Position numbers and translations under genes: made by a program. 8,277 nucleotides of DNA from Solirubrobacterales bacterium. Its GTDB lineage: Bacteria > Actinomycetota > Thermoleophilia > Solirubrobacterales > Solirubrobacteraceae. Shown here in pieces: positions 1 to 5,487 of this stretch. Position 1 is the stretch's first letter. Each line of letters opens with the position of its first letter. The stretch lies in assembly GCA_025964075.1 (NCBI GenBank), contig JAOPZQ010000529.1, positions 1 through 8,277 of the forward strand, read 5' to 3'. Below the pieces are notes generated by a model. It had not been told where the DNA came from. It worked only from the letters and a program-made list of their open reading frames with translations, and did no database searches.

Positions 1-33
1 ACCTAAACGGCCTGCTACTCTGCGCGCGAATAT

Positions 34-49
34 CGGGCAACAGTGCCCG
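34..49 (+). promoter_or_regulatory. small hairpin in the csp leader
   Basis: CGGGCA (34-39) and TGCCCG (44-49) form a perfect 6-bp stem with the 4-nt loop ACAG. It lies 81 bp before the cold-shock gene start. Cold-shock mRNAs often have long structured leaders, so it could be a leader element. It could equally be the end of an upstream transcript outside the window. No U-tract follows it. I see no convincing -35/-10 pair in 1-130, although TACTCT at 16-21 could be a weak -10 whose -35 box would fall near or beyond the window edge. Confidence 0.35.
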
Positions 50-114
50 GAAACACCGTGCGCGTTCCCAGTCGTTGCCTCACAGCATCCCGGCGAGACG
101 CAGCACTAGAGGCC

Positions 115-120
115 AGGAGG
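115..120 (+). promoter_or_regulatory. Shine-Dalgarno of the cold-shock gene
   Basis: AGGAGG, a full consensus ribosome binding site, ends 10 bp before the ATG at 131. It is the best SD in the window and fixes the start of the cold-shock gene. The other genes here have weak or no SD, which suggests that this small gene is translated at a high level. Confidence 0.85.
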
Positions 121-130
121 CATCACAGCA

Positions 131-334
131 ATGGCAACCGGAACCGTGAAGTGGTTCAGCGACGACAAGGGCTTTGGCTTCATCACGCCCGATGAGGCCG
201 GCAAGGACCTTTTCGTCCACCACACCGGCATCGCCGGCGACGGCTACCGCTCGCTCAGCGAGGGCGCTCGCGTGTCCTACGACAGCGAGGCCGGGCCCAA
301 GGGCCCGAAGGCCGTCAACGTCACGCCCGTCTAG
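131..334 (+). CDS. csp: CspA-family cold-shock protein
   Basis: This 67-residue single-domain OB-fold protein binds single-stranded RNA and DNA in the cytoplasm and acts as an RNA chaperone, melting structure in mRNAs. The whole family signature is visible: the N-terminal GTVKWF (residues 4-9), RNP1 KGFGFI (13-18) and RNP2 DLFVHH (26-31). The stacking aromatics W8, F15, F17, F28 and H30 are all present. The length is normal for the family. The start is set by the AGGAGG at 115-120. The C-terminal part contains a small G-P-K-G-P-K repeat, encoded by an inverted repeat (about 292-307) that could fold in the mRNA. The gene stands alone: its neighbour downstream is a gene remnant, and a GC hairpin follows its stop by 17 bp. 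Which cold-shock paralogue it is, and whether it is cold-induced, cannot be told from this sequence. Confidence 0.96.
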   Translation: MATGTVKWFSDDKGFGFITPDEAGKDLFVHHTGIAGDGYRSLSEGARVSYDSEAGPKGPKAVNVTPV

Positions 335-351
335 ACCGGAACGCGCAGGGT

Positions 352-370
352 CGCCGTCCGCGGGACGGCG
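352..370 (+). terminator. GC hairpin after csp, possible terminator
   Basis: CGCCGTCC (352-359) and GGACGGCG (363-370) form a perfect 8-bp stem with a 3-nt loop, starting 17 bp after the csp stop. The position suits a terminator. However, the next bases are GC-rich with no T-run, so it is not a classical intrinsic terminator. High-GC actinobacteria often use such U-less hairpins or Rho, so I call it only a possible terminator. Confidence 0.5.
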
Positions 371-410
371 GCCCGGCACGCGCTCTCCTCGAGCGCAAAT
401 GTGAGACTGA

Positions 411-650
411 AGCGATACTGACGGAAGGCGCCTTGCGCCGTACCACCAGCCGAACGGGACGAGCGCGCTGGCGCTGAAGGACAGGTTCAAGCACGCGAAG
501 CTCCAGCCGGACAAGGTGGTCACCGTCGACATCACCGCTCCGGGGTCGATCGGCAAGGAGGTGCGCTTCACGATCCGCAAGCGCCACCTGCCGAGGAGCA
601 AGACGTACTGCTTCCCGGTCGGCTCGACGCACGCCGACACTCACTGCTGA
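411..650 (+). pseudogene. C-terminal remnant of an exported/cell-surface protein
   Basis: The frame opens after a TGA at 408-410 and runs 79 codons to a TGA at 648-650, with no ATG; the only standard in-frame start I found is a GTG at about 517, inside the domain. From about 477 it reads like a conserved domain end: LKDRFKHAKLQ, then VVTVDITAPGSIGK, VRFTIRKR, and TYCFPVG, with a last Cys just before the stop. I recognise this pattern (a V-x-V-x-I-T-x-P-G-x-I-G-K strand, then R-[FY]-T-I-R, then a C-terminal C-x-P-x-G) as the end of extracellular beta-rich proteins in Thermoleophilia. That is recall, not a search. No signal peptide or N-terminal body is present, so this is probably a 5'-deleted remnant. 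It could instead be a chance open frame, but the alternating hydrophobic pattern and the paired cysteines argue against that. Confidence 0.5.
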
Positions 651-652
651 GA

Positions 653-688
653 GGGCAGGCATCCGCCGCCGCGCGGAGAATGCCTCCC
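653..688 (+). promoter_or_regulatory. hairpin covering the ruvC ribosome binding site
   Basis: GGG (653-655) pairs with CCC (686-688). After a single bulged C (656), AGGCAT (657-662) pairs with ATGCCT (680-685). Inside, CCGC (663-666) pairs with GCGG (673-676), leaving AGA (677-679) as a bulge. The stem therefore has 13 pairs, starts just after the upstream remnant's stop and ends 2 bp before the ruvC ATG. The likely SD of ruvC, GGAG at 675-678, is partly inside the stem. It may act as a terminator for the old upstream gene or as a brake on ruvC translation. Confidence 0.55.
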
Positions 689-690
689 GC

Positions 691-1209
691 ATGGTGGTCC
701 TCGGCATCGATCCCGGCACCGCGGCCACTGGCTTCGGCGTCGTCGCGCGCCGCGACGGGCGGCTCGTCGCCCTCGACGGCGGCGTGATCGCCACGCCGGC
801 AGGCCTTCCGCTCGAGCGGCGCCTGTCCATGATCCACGCGCGCGTGGGGGATCTCCTCGACGAGCACGTGCCGGCAGCGATGGCCATCGAGGAGCTGTTC
901 TTCGGCAACAACGTGCGGACCGCGTTCGCGGTGGGACAGGCGCGCGGCGTGGTGCTCCTCGCCGCCGGCCAGCGGGGCATCCCGTGCACCGGCTACACGC
1001 CGCAGCAGGTCAAGGGCGCCGTGTGCGGCTCCGGCCGCGCCGAGAAGGGCCAGGTCCAGCGCATGGTCCAGTCGCTGCTCTCGCTGCCCGAGCTCCCGCG
1101 GCCCGATCACGCGGCCGACGCGCTCGCCGTCGCGATCTGCCACGCGCACCGCGCCCCGTTCGCGGCGGCCGTGGCATCCGGCGCCACGGCGAGAATGGGC
1201 GGCCGATGA
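691..1209 (+). CDS. ruvC: Holliday junction resolvase RuvC
   Basis: RuvC is the dimeric endonuclease that cuts the two like-polarity strands of a Holliday junction, ending recombination and fork repair begun by RecA. The 172-residue length is normal. The RNase H-like fold begins with VLGIDPGTAATGFGV, containing catalytic D7. The other acidic-site residues are E67 in AIEELFF and H140 plus D143 in PDHAADALAVA. This D-E-H-D set is the form known from Thermus RuvC, where a histidine replaces the third aspartate of E. coli. The conserved NNVRTAFAVGQARGV stretch follows the active-site Glu. The start is ATG 691, with GGAG at 675-678 as a rather distant SD (12 bp); GTG 694 is a possible alternative. 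The gene is first in the ruvCAB operon and overlaps ruvA by 4 bp (ATGA), which implies translational coupling. Confidence 0.97.
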   Translation: MVVLGIDPGTAATGFGVVARRDGRLVALDGGVIATPAGLPLERRLSMIHARVGDLLDEHVPAAMAIEELFFGNNVRTAFAVGQARGVVLLAAGQRGIPCTGYTPQQVKGAVCGSGRAEKGQVQRMVQSLLSLPELPRPDHAADALAVAICHAHRAPFAAAVASGATARMGGR

Positions 1210-1787
1210 TCGCCCTCGTCCATGGCGAGGTCGCCGTGCGGCGGCCGGACCACGTCGTCGTCTCCTGCGCCGGCGTCGGCTACCGCCTGGCCGTGTCCTC
1301 GGAGACGCTGCGCCACGTCCCGGCCGCCGGCAAGCCCGTGACGCTCCACTCGCACCTGATCGTCCGCGACGACGCGCTCCAGCTCTACGGCTTCGCGAGC
1401 GAGGAGGAGCGCGACCTGTTCCTCATGCTCCTCGGCGTGCAGTCGGTCGGGCCGAAGGTGGCCCTCGCCGTGCTCTCCGGCGGCACGCCCCGCGATCTCC
1501 TCCGCGCCCTGGCCGCCGGCGACGCCGCGCGGTTCCAGGCCGTGCCGGGCATCGGGAAGCGCACGGCGGAGCGCATCGTCGTCGAGCTGCGCGAGAAGGT
1601 CGCCGCCCACGCCGCGCCGGACGAGACGGTCGCCGTCCACCGCGGCGACGATCCCCGGTCGCTCGCCCGCGAGGGCCTGCTCGGGCTCGGGTTCACCGGC
1701 GTCGAAGTCGACGCGCTGCTCTCCGGCGCGCCGGACGGCACCCCCGAGGAGCTCATCGCGCACGCGCTGAAGGCGGCGCGTCCGTGA
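1206..1787 (+). CDS. ruvA: Holliday junction branch-migration protein RuvA
   Basis: RuvA is the tetrameric protein that binds the four-way junction, holds it in the open square form and loads the RuvB motor. The frame is open much further upstream, but the true start is the ATG at 1206, which overlaps the ruvC stop by 4 bp and gives the family N-terminus MIALVHGEV. The protein is 193 residues, the usual size. Domain I (about 1-62) is an OB fold ending in VRDDALQLYGF, where D55 and D56 are the acidic pin residues that sit in the junction centre. Domain II carries two helix-hairpin-helix DNA-binding motifs, LLGVQSVGPKVALAVL (75-90) and FQAVPGIGKRTAERIV (110-125). Domain III (about 150-193), with REGLLGLGF and a C-terminal helix, is the RuvB-contacting module, joined by an acidic flexible linker. 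Confidence 0.97.
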   Translation: MIALVHGEVAVRRPDHVVVSCAGVGYRLAVSSETLRHVPAAGKPVTLHSHLIVRDDALQLYGFASEEERDLFLMLLGVQSVGPKVALAVLSGGTPRDLLRALAAGDAARFQAVPGIGKRTAERIVVELREKVAAHAAPDETVAVHRGDDPRSLAREGLLGLGFTGVEVDALLSGAPDGTPEELIAHALKAARP

Positions 1788-2806
1788 GCGAGGCGGCGCG
1801 GATCCAGACTCCGGTCGAGCTCGCCGAGGACGAGCTCGATCGCTCGCTGCGCCCGCGGCGGCTTCAGGACTTCGTCGGCCAGGAGACGGTCAAGGCCCAG
1901 CTCGCCGTGGCGATCGAGGCCGCGCGCTCGCGGCGCGAGGCGCTCGACCACGTCCTGCTCGCCGGGCCGCCGGGCCTGGGGAAGACCTCGCTCGCGCGCA
2001 TCGTCGCCGAGGAGCTCGACGTCCCGTTCCGCCAGACCGCCGGCCCGGCGCTCGAGCGCAAGGGGGACATCGCCGCGCTCCTGACCGCGCTGGAGCCGGG
2101 CGCGGTGTTCTTCGTCGACGAGATCCACCGCCTGCCGCGCGCCCTCGAGGAGACGTTCTATCCGGCGATGGAGGATCGCCAGCTGCCGATCACCGTCGGT
2201 CAGGGGGCGGGGGCGCAGGTCATCACGGTCGAGCTGCCGGCATTCACGCTCGTGGGCGCCACGACGCGCGCCGGCCTCTTGACGACGCCGCTGCGCGACC
2301 GCTTCGGAATCCAGTACCGCCTCGAGCACTACACGCCGGAGGAGCTCGCCCGGATCGTCACGCGGTCCGCGCGGCTGCTCGAGGTCGAGATCGAGGCCGA
2401 GGGCGCCCACGCCATCGCGCGGCGCGCCCGCGGCACGCCGCGCGTGGCCAACCGGCTGCTGAAGCGCGTGCGGGACTACGCCGAGGTCCGGGCGAACGGC
2501 ATCGTCACCGCCGATATCGCCGCCGAGGCGCTCGATCTGCTCGAGGTCGACGAGCTCGGCCTCGACCGTCACGACCGGGACATCCTGCGGACGATCTGCG
2601 AGAAGTTCGGCGGCGGCCCCGTGGGCCTGTCGACGCTCGCCGTCGCCGTCCACGAGGAGTCCGACACGATCGAGGACGTCTACGAGCCCTACTTGCTGCA
2701 GCAGGGCCTCCTCGAGCGCACGCCCCGCGGCCGCGCCACCACCCGCCGCGCCTGGGAGCACCTGGGGCTGAAGCCGCCCGAGAGCGCCGGCCCGTCGTTG
2801 TTCTGA
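1784..2806 (+). CDS. ruvB: Holliday junction branch-migration ATPase RuvB
   Basis: RuvB is the hexameric AAA+ motor that pumps duplex DNA through the RuvA-bound junction. The start is the GTG at 1784, which overlaps the ruvA stop as GTGA and gives MSEAARIQTP. The 340-residue length is typical. Visible motifs are LRPRRLQDFVGQ (22-33), Walker A GPPGLGKT (61-68), Walker B VDEIH (111-115), sensor 1 GATTR (158-162), the PLRDRFG arginine-finger segment (169-175), and sensor 2 GTPR (217-220). The C-terminal winged-helix domain carries GGGPVGLSTLA (276-286) and the DNA-contacting ERTPRGR (311-317). Nothing is missing. The RuvA-contacting beta-hairpin falls around 132-155. The gene ends the ruv operon; a palindrome starts 2 bp after its stop. 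SOS control is common for ruv genes, but I see no clear LexA box upstream of ruvC. Confidence 0.98.
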   Translation: MSEAARIQTPVELAEDELDRSLRPRRLQDFVGQETVKAQLAVAIEAARSRREALDHVLLAGPPGLGKTSLARIVAEELDVPFRQTAGPALERKGDIAALLTALEPGAVFFVDEIHRLPRALEETFYPAMEDRQLPITVGQGAGAQVITVELPAFTLVGATTRAGLLTTPLRDRFGIQYRLEHYTPEELARIVTRSARLLEVEIEAEGAHAIARRARGTPRVANRLLKRVRDYAEVRANGIVTADIAAEALDLLEVDELGLDRHDRDILRTICEKFGGGPVGLSTLAVAVHEESDTIEDVYEPYLLQQGLLERTPRGRATTRRAWEHLGLKPPESAGPSLF

Positions 2807-2808
2807 CC

Positions 2809-2838
2809 GTGCCAAAAGGGGTCTGACCCCTTTGGCAC
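2809..2838. repeat. 30-bp near-perfect palindrome, REP/MITE-like
   Basis: The left arm GTGCCAAAAGGGGTC (2809-2823) and the right arm GACCCCTTTGGCAC (2825-2838) pair fully around a single T, except for one extra A in the left A-run. As RNA, it would form a stem of up to about 12 pairs with loop TCTGA or similar. It begins 2 bp after the ruvB stop and ends 6 bp before the GTG that could start the P450. No U-tract follows, so it is not a standard terminator, although it may serve as one. Palindromes with a GGGGTC-n-GACCCC core recur as dispersed intergenic elements in many environmental genomes, in my recollection sometimes linked to REP-associated IS200-like transposases. No transposase lies in this window. 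Confidence 0.75.
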
Positions 2839-2844
2839 CCTTCT

Positions 2845-4209
2845 GTGACCGATCTCACACCCGGATCGCCAGTCCGCTGGTCTCGTTCGGCGGCGATGGA
2901 GGGGTACCCGCCCGGCCCGCGTCTTCCGCGCACGTTGCAGGGGCTGCGCATGCTCGCGACCGAGCACCGGATGCTCGAGCGCTACCGCCGCCGCTGGGGC
3001 GATGTCTTCACGCTGAACCTGTGGCCGTTCGAGCGGCTCGTCGTGGTCAGCGATCCCGCCGAGGTGAAGCGGATCTTCCAGGGCGACCCGCACGAGCTGC
3101 ACGCGGGGGAGGGCAACCGCGTGCTCGAGCCCCTCGTCGGCTCGGAGTCGGTCCTCCTCCTCGACGACGACGAGCACCTGCGGCGGCGCAAGCTGCTGCT
3201 GCCCGCGTTCCACGGCGAGCGCATGCGCGTCTACGGAGAGCTCATGCGGGAGATCGCGGACGCCGAGATCGATGCCTGGCCGCTCCGCAGCGAGTTCCCC
3301 GTCCACGCGTCGATGCAGCGGATCACGCTGCGGGTGATCGTCCGCGCGGTCTTCGGCGTCGAGGACGACGCGCGGGCGCTCGAGCTCGAGGAGCTCCTCG
3401 TCCAGGTGACTGAGCTTGGCCAGCGCGTGCTCATGGTTCCGCCGCTCCAACGCGACTTCGGCGGCCACGGCCCGTGGTATCGCGTCGGCCAGGTCGGGGA
3501 GCGCGTCGACGCCCTTCTCTACGACGAGATCGCGCGTCGCCGCTCGGCGCCCGACGCGGACGCCACGGACATCCTGTCGATGCTCGTGGCCGGCTCCGAC
3601 CTCACCGACGAGCAGCTGCGCGACGAGCTGATGACGCTTCTCGTCGCCGGCCACGAGACGACGGCGACCGGGATGTCGTGGGTCGTCGAGCGCGTCCTCC
3701 GTCACCCGCCCGTGCACGCGCGCCTGTGCGCGGAGCTGGCGGACGGCGAGGACGGCTACCTGGACTGCGTGATCAAGGAGGCGCTGCGCGTGCGGCCGGT
3801 GATCACCTACGTGATGCGGACGCTGAAGTCGCCGATGGACGTCGCCGGCTACACGATCCCGACCGGCGCGACGCTCGGCACCTCGATCCTCCTCATCCAT
3901 CGCCGCGCGGACCTCTACCCGGAGCCCTACGCGTTCCGGCCCGAGCGCTTCGAGGAGAGCCCGCCGGACACCTACGGCTGGCTCCCGTTCGGCGGCGGCG
4001 TGCGCCGCTGCCTGGGCGCGGCGTTCGCCGGCTTCGAGATGAAGCAGGTGCTGACGCAGGTCTTCGGCCGCCTCGACCTGCGGGTGGCCGACCCGCGGCC
4101 CGAGCGCCAGGCGCGCCGGGCCATCACGTTCGTGCCGGCGCGCGGGGCCCGCGTGGTGGTCGACGCACGCGTGCCGGCGGTTGCTCCCGCCGTCCCGATC
4201 CCAGCCTGA
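2845..4209 (+). CDS. cytochrome P450
   Basis: This is a haem-thiolate monooxygenase that would use O2 and two electrons to oxidise an unknown small molecule, probably in the cytoplasm, as there is no membrane anchor. From GTG 2845 it is 454 residues. ATG 2896 gives 437 and puts the usual YPPGPRLPR motif near the N-terminus, which I favour slightly because the palindrome would crowd a start at 2845; neither start has a good SD. Motifs (long numbering): helix C region HLRRRK (111-116), helix I AGHETT (268-273), helix K E312-x-x-R315, FRPERF (364-369), and the haem loop FGGGVRRCLG (382-391) with ligand C389. It looks complete. The PPGPR N-terminus and general form recall mycobacterial CYP135/138-type enzymes, but the family and substrate are not determinable by eye. 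No ferredoxin or ferredoxin reductase gene is adjacent. Confidence 0.95.
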   Translation: MTDLTPGSPVRWSRSAAMEGYPPGPRLPRTLQGLRMLATEHRMLERYRRRWGDVFTLNLWPFERLVVVSDPAEVKRIFQGDPHELHAGEGNRVLEPLVGSESVLLLDDDEHLRRRKLLLPAFHGERMRVYGELMREIADAEIDAWPLRSEFPVHASMQRITLRVIVRAVFGVEDDARALELEELLVQVTELGQRVLMVPPLQRDFGGHGPWYRVGQVGERVDALLYDEIARRRSAPDADATDILSMLVAGSDLTDEQLRDELMTLLVAGHETTATGMSWVVERVLRHPPVHARLCAELADGEDGYLDCVIKEALRVRPVITYVMRTLKSPMDVAGYTIPTGATLGTSILLIHRRADLYPEPYAFRPERFEESPPDTYGWLPFGGGVRRCLGAAFAGFEMKQVLTQVFGRLDLRVADPRPERQARRAITFVPARGARVVVDARVPAVAPAVPIPA

Positions 4210-4225
4210 GTGGTTCCATGGCGGC

Positions 4226-4805
4226 GTGCGCTCGCCGCCCCACGGCTACTGCCTGAGCCCGGACGTGCGCCGCCTGCTCCGAGCCGGGCCGCCGCCCCGT
4301 GCGCTGCGCTGGGTGGTGGACGTCGTCGGCCCGGGCGCCCGCGTCCCGATCGCGCCGGATGCCCGGCTCCCGCGTTACGAGCCGTACGAGCTCGGGCTCG
4401 AACGGCCGCCGGCATGGGCCCGGCGCCCCGAGGTGTGGAGCGCGGCGATCGCGGCCTTCCACGGTCCGGCGCCCCGCCGTCGAGCCGCGGTTCATCCACC
4501 GCGACTACCACCCGGGCAACGTCCTCTGGGCCCGGGGCCGCGTGAGCGGCGTCGTCGACTGGGCGAACGCGAGCATCGGCGTGCCTGAGGTCGACGTCGG
4601 CCACTGCCGACGGAACCTCGCCGACCGCTTCGGTCTGCCCGCCGCCGACCGCTTCCTCGAGCTCCACCAGTCGATCTCGGGTCGCCGCGACTACCACCCG
4701 TATTGGGACATCGTCGCCTCGCTCGGCGGCCTCGACGTCCAGCTGGGCGGCCGCCGCGACCTGGCGGCGGAGGACTTCCTGGCGGCGGCGGTGGCGAAGT
4801 TGTGA
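4226..4805 (+). pseudogene. aminoglycoside-phosphotransferase-family kinase, truncated and frameshifted
   Basis: Two frames together encode the rear part of an APH/choline-kinase-like small-molecule kinase. The first frame (GTG 4226 or 4265 onward) gives LPRYEPYELG, then PEVWSAAIAAFHGPAP up to about 4474. The sequence then continues in another frame with FIHRDYHPGNVLW, whose HRDxHxxN is the catalytic loop. Next comes VVDWANASIG, holding the metal-binding Asp, then the helical C-lobe through YHPYWDIVASLGGLD to a TGA at 4803-4805. The shift lies within about 4471-4479, at a run of four C, and equals one extra base or two lost bases. The ATP-binding N-lobe of the family (over 100 residues) is absent: only about 25 codons separate GTG 4226 from the recognisable part, and the P450 stop is at 4209. 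So even if the frameshift were a sequencing error, the gene would still be 5'-truncated. It is probably non-functional. Family membership does not imply antibiotic resistance. Confidence 0.8.
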
Positions 4806-4919
4806 CCAGCGCCGTCGTCAGCGACGCCCTCGAGGCCCCCCGATGCTCGTGTCGCACCGTGCGCCCGTTTGCATGCCGCCGCCGTCGCCACGGGTGACGT
4901 GCGTGACCTCCGCGTTCTC

Positions 4920-4952
4920 GACCCGGATCTCGTGCTCATCGAGATCTGGGTC
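4920..4952 (+). terminator. 13-bp hairpin between kinase remnant and PAS gene
   Basis: GACCCGGATCTCG (4920-4932) and CGAGATCTGGGTC (4940-4952) pair along all 13 positions, with one G-U, around the 7-nt loop TGCTCAT. It lies 115 bp after the kinase remnant stop and 71 bp before the PAS gene. The following bases are GC-rich without a T-run. It may stop read-through from the P450/kinase block, or it may be a dyad site for a regulator of the PAS-secDF unit. The rest of the 218-bp gap (4806-5023) holds no gene that I can support. Confidence 0.5.
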
Positions 4953-4992
4953 CGGGCGACGCTGACCGCACCTGGGCGGATTACCGCGCGTT

Positions 4993-4998
4993 TATGCT
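4993..4998 (+). promoter_or_regulatory. weak possible -10 box before the PAS gene
   Basis: TATGCT matches the sigma-70-type -10 consensus at four of six positions, and the surrounding bases are the least GC-rich of the gap. It would place a transcript start near 5005, about 19 bp before the ATG at 5024. There is no good -35 at normal spacing (CTGACC at 4962-4967 is too far), so this is only a candidate. Confidence 0.25.
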
Positions 4999-5023
4999 CA
5001 GCGCTCTACTCTGATCCATCCCC

Positions 5024-5473
5024 ATGGCGCACCTCTTCATCTGTCCCAACTGCGGTCACCGGCAGACCGCCTCCGACCGCAACGCCGGCTTCCGGCGTGA
5101 GCCGCGGGGCTGCGAGAAGTGCGCGTTCTCGTTCCTCTTCGAGCTGCTCGACGACTACTACCCGGCGCCGAACGCCGCGTTCTTCGCGTGCGACCAGAGC
5201 GGCAACATCATCCACTGCGGCCGCGGCTCGTTCGAGCTCACGGGGCTGCAGACGGAGAGGGTCATCGGCCGGCAGGTACGGGAGGTGCTGGGGCTGGACT
5301 TCGAAGACGACGGCGATCCGGTCGCGACGGTCCTGGAGTGGGGCGTGCGCGCAACGGGAAAACCCGTCACGGTGAACGCAGAAGGAGACCTTCCGGCTCG
5401 CGCTGTGGCCGACTTGTTTCCGGCTTACGATGACGACGGCGGGCTGCTGCTCGTGCTGACACCCTCCCAGTAG
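5024..5473 (+). CDS. small zinc-ribbon plus PAS-like domain protein
   Basis: This 149-residue cytoplasmic protein has no membrane segment. Residues 1-35 hold two Cys pairs, CPNC (C7, C10) and CEKC (C30, C33), 19 residues apart, as in a zinc ribbon or rubredoxin-like knuckle. Residues about 43-147 look like one PAS domain: AAFFACDQSGNIIHCGRGSFELTG, then VIGRQVREVLGLDF, and a closing strand GGLLLVLTP. Two further Cys (C56, C65) sit within the PAS part. There is no kinase, cyclase or helix-turn-helix output domain, so it would have to act by binding a partner. The start ATG 5024 gives MAHLFICPNCGHRQ and has no clear SD, so it may be leaderless. It ends 14 bp before secDF and is probably co-transcribed with it. 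The function is unknown to me; a redox-, metal- or ligand-responsive sensor is only a guess. Confidence 0.8.
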   Translation: MAHLFICPNCGHRQTASDRNAGFRREPRGCEKCAFSFLFELLDDYYPAPNAAFFACDQSGNIIHCGRGSFELTGLQTERVIGRQVREVLGLDFEDDGDPVATVLEWGVRATGKPVTVNAEGDLPARAVADLFPAYDDDGGLLLVLTPSQ

Positions 5474-5487
5474 CATCAGCCGCTGGC

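Noticed and set aside
80..640. A 186-codon open frame on the - strand across csp and the start-less fragment.
   Set aside because: It lies opposite a certain cold-shock gene, and its translation shows no domain. The + strand reading of 411-650 is more protein-like.
984..1205. Upstream extension of the ruvA frame inside ruvC.
   Set aside because: RuvA proteins begin at MIALVHGEV, and ATG 1206 makes the ATGA overlap with the ruvC stop. The extension is Arg-rich out-of-frame ruvC sequence.
1385..2815. A 476-codon open frame on the - strand opposite ruvA and ruvB.
   Set aside because: The + strand encodes RuvA and RuvB with every motif intact, and the antisense translation is low-complexity Arg/Ala/Gly/Asp sequence.
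2689..3900. A 403-codon open frame on the - strand opposite the P450.
   Set aside because: It is a shadow of the P450 gene: it crosses the palindrome and the ruvB end and has no recognisable domain.
4869..5375. A + strand open frame overlapping the PAS gene and the gap before it.
   Set aside because: Most of it is the PAS gene in another frame, rich in Ser, Arg and Thr. The short stretch before 5024 reads smoothly only where it crosses the hairpin at 4920-4952, and no family is recognisable.
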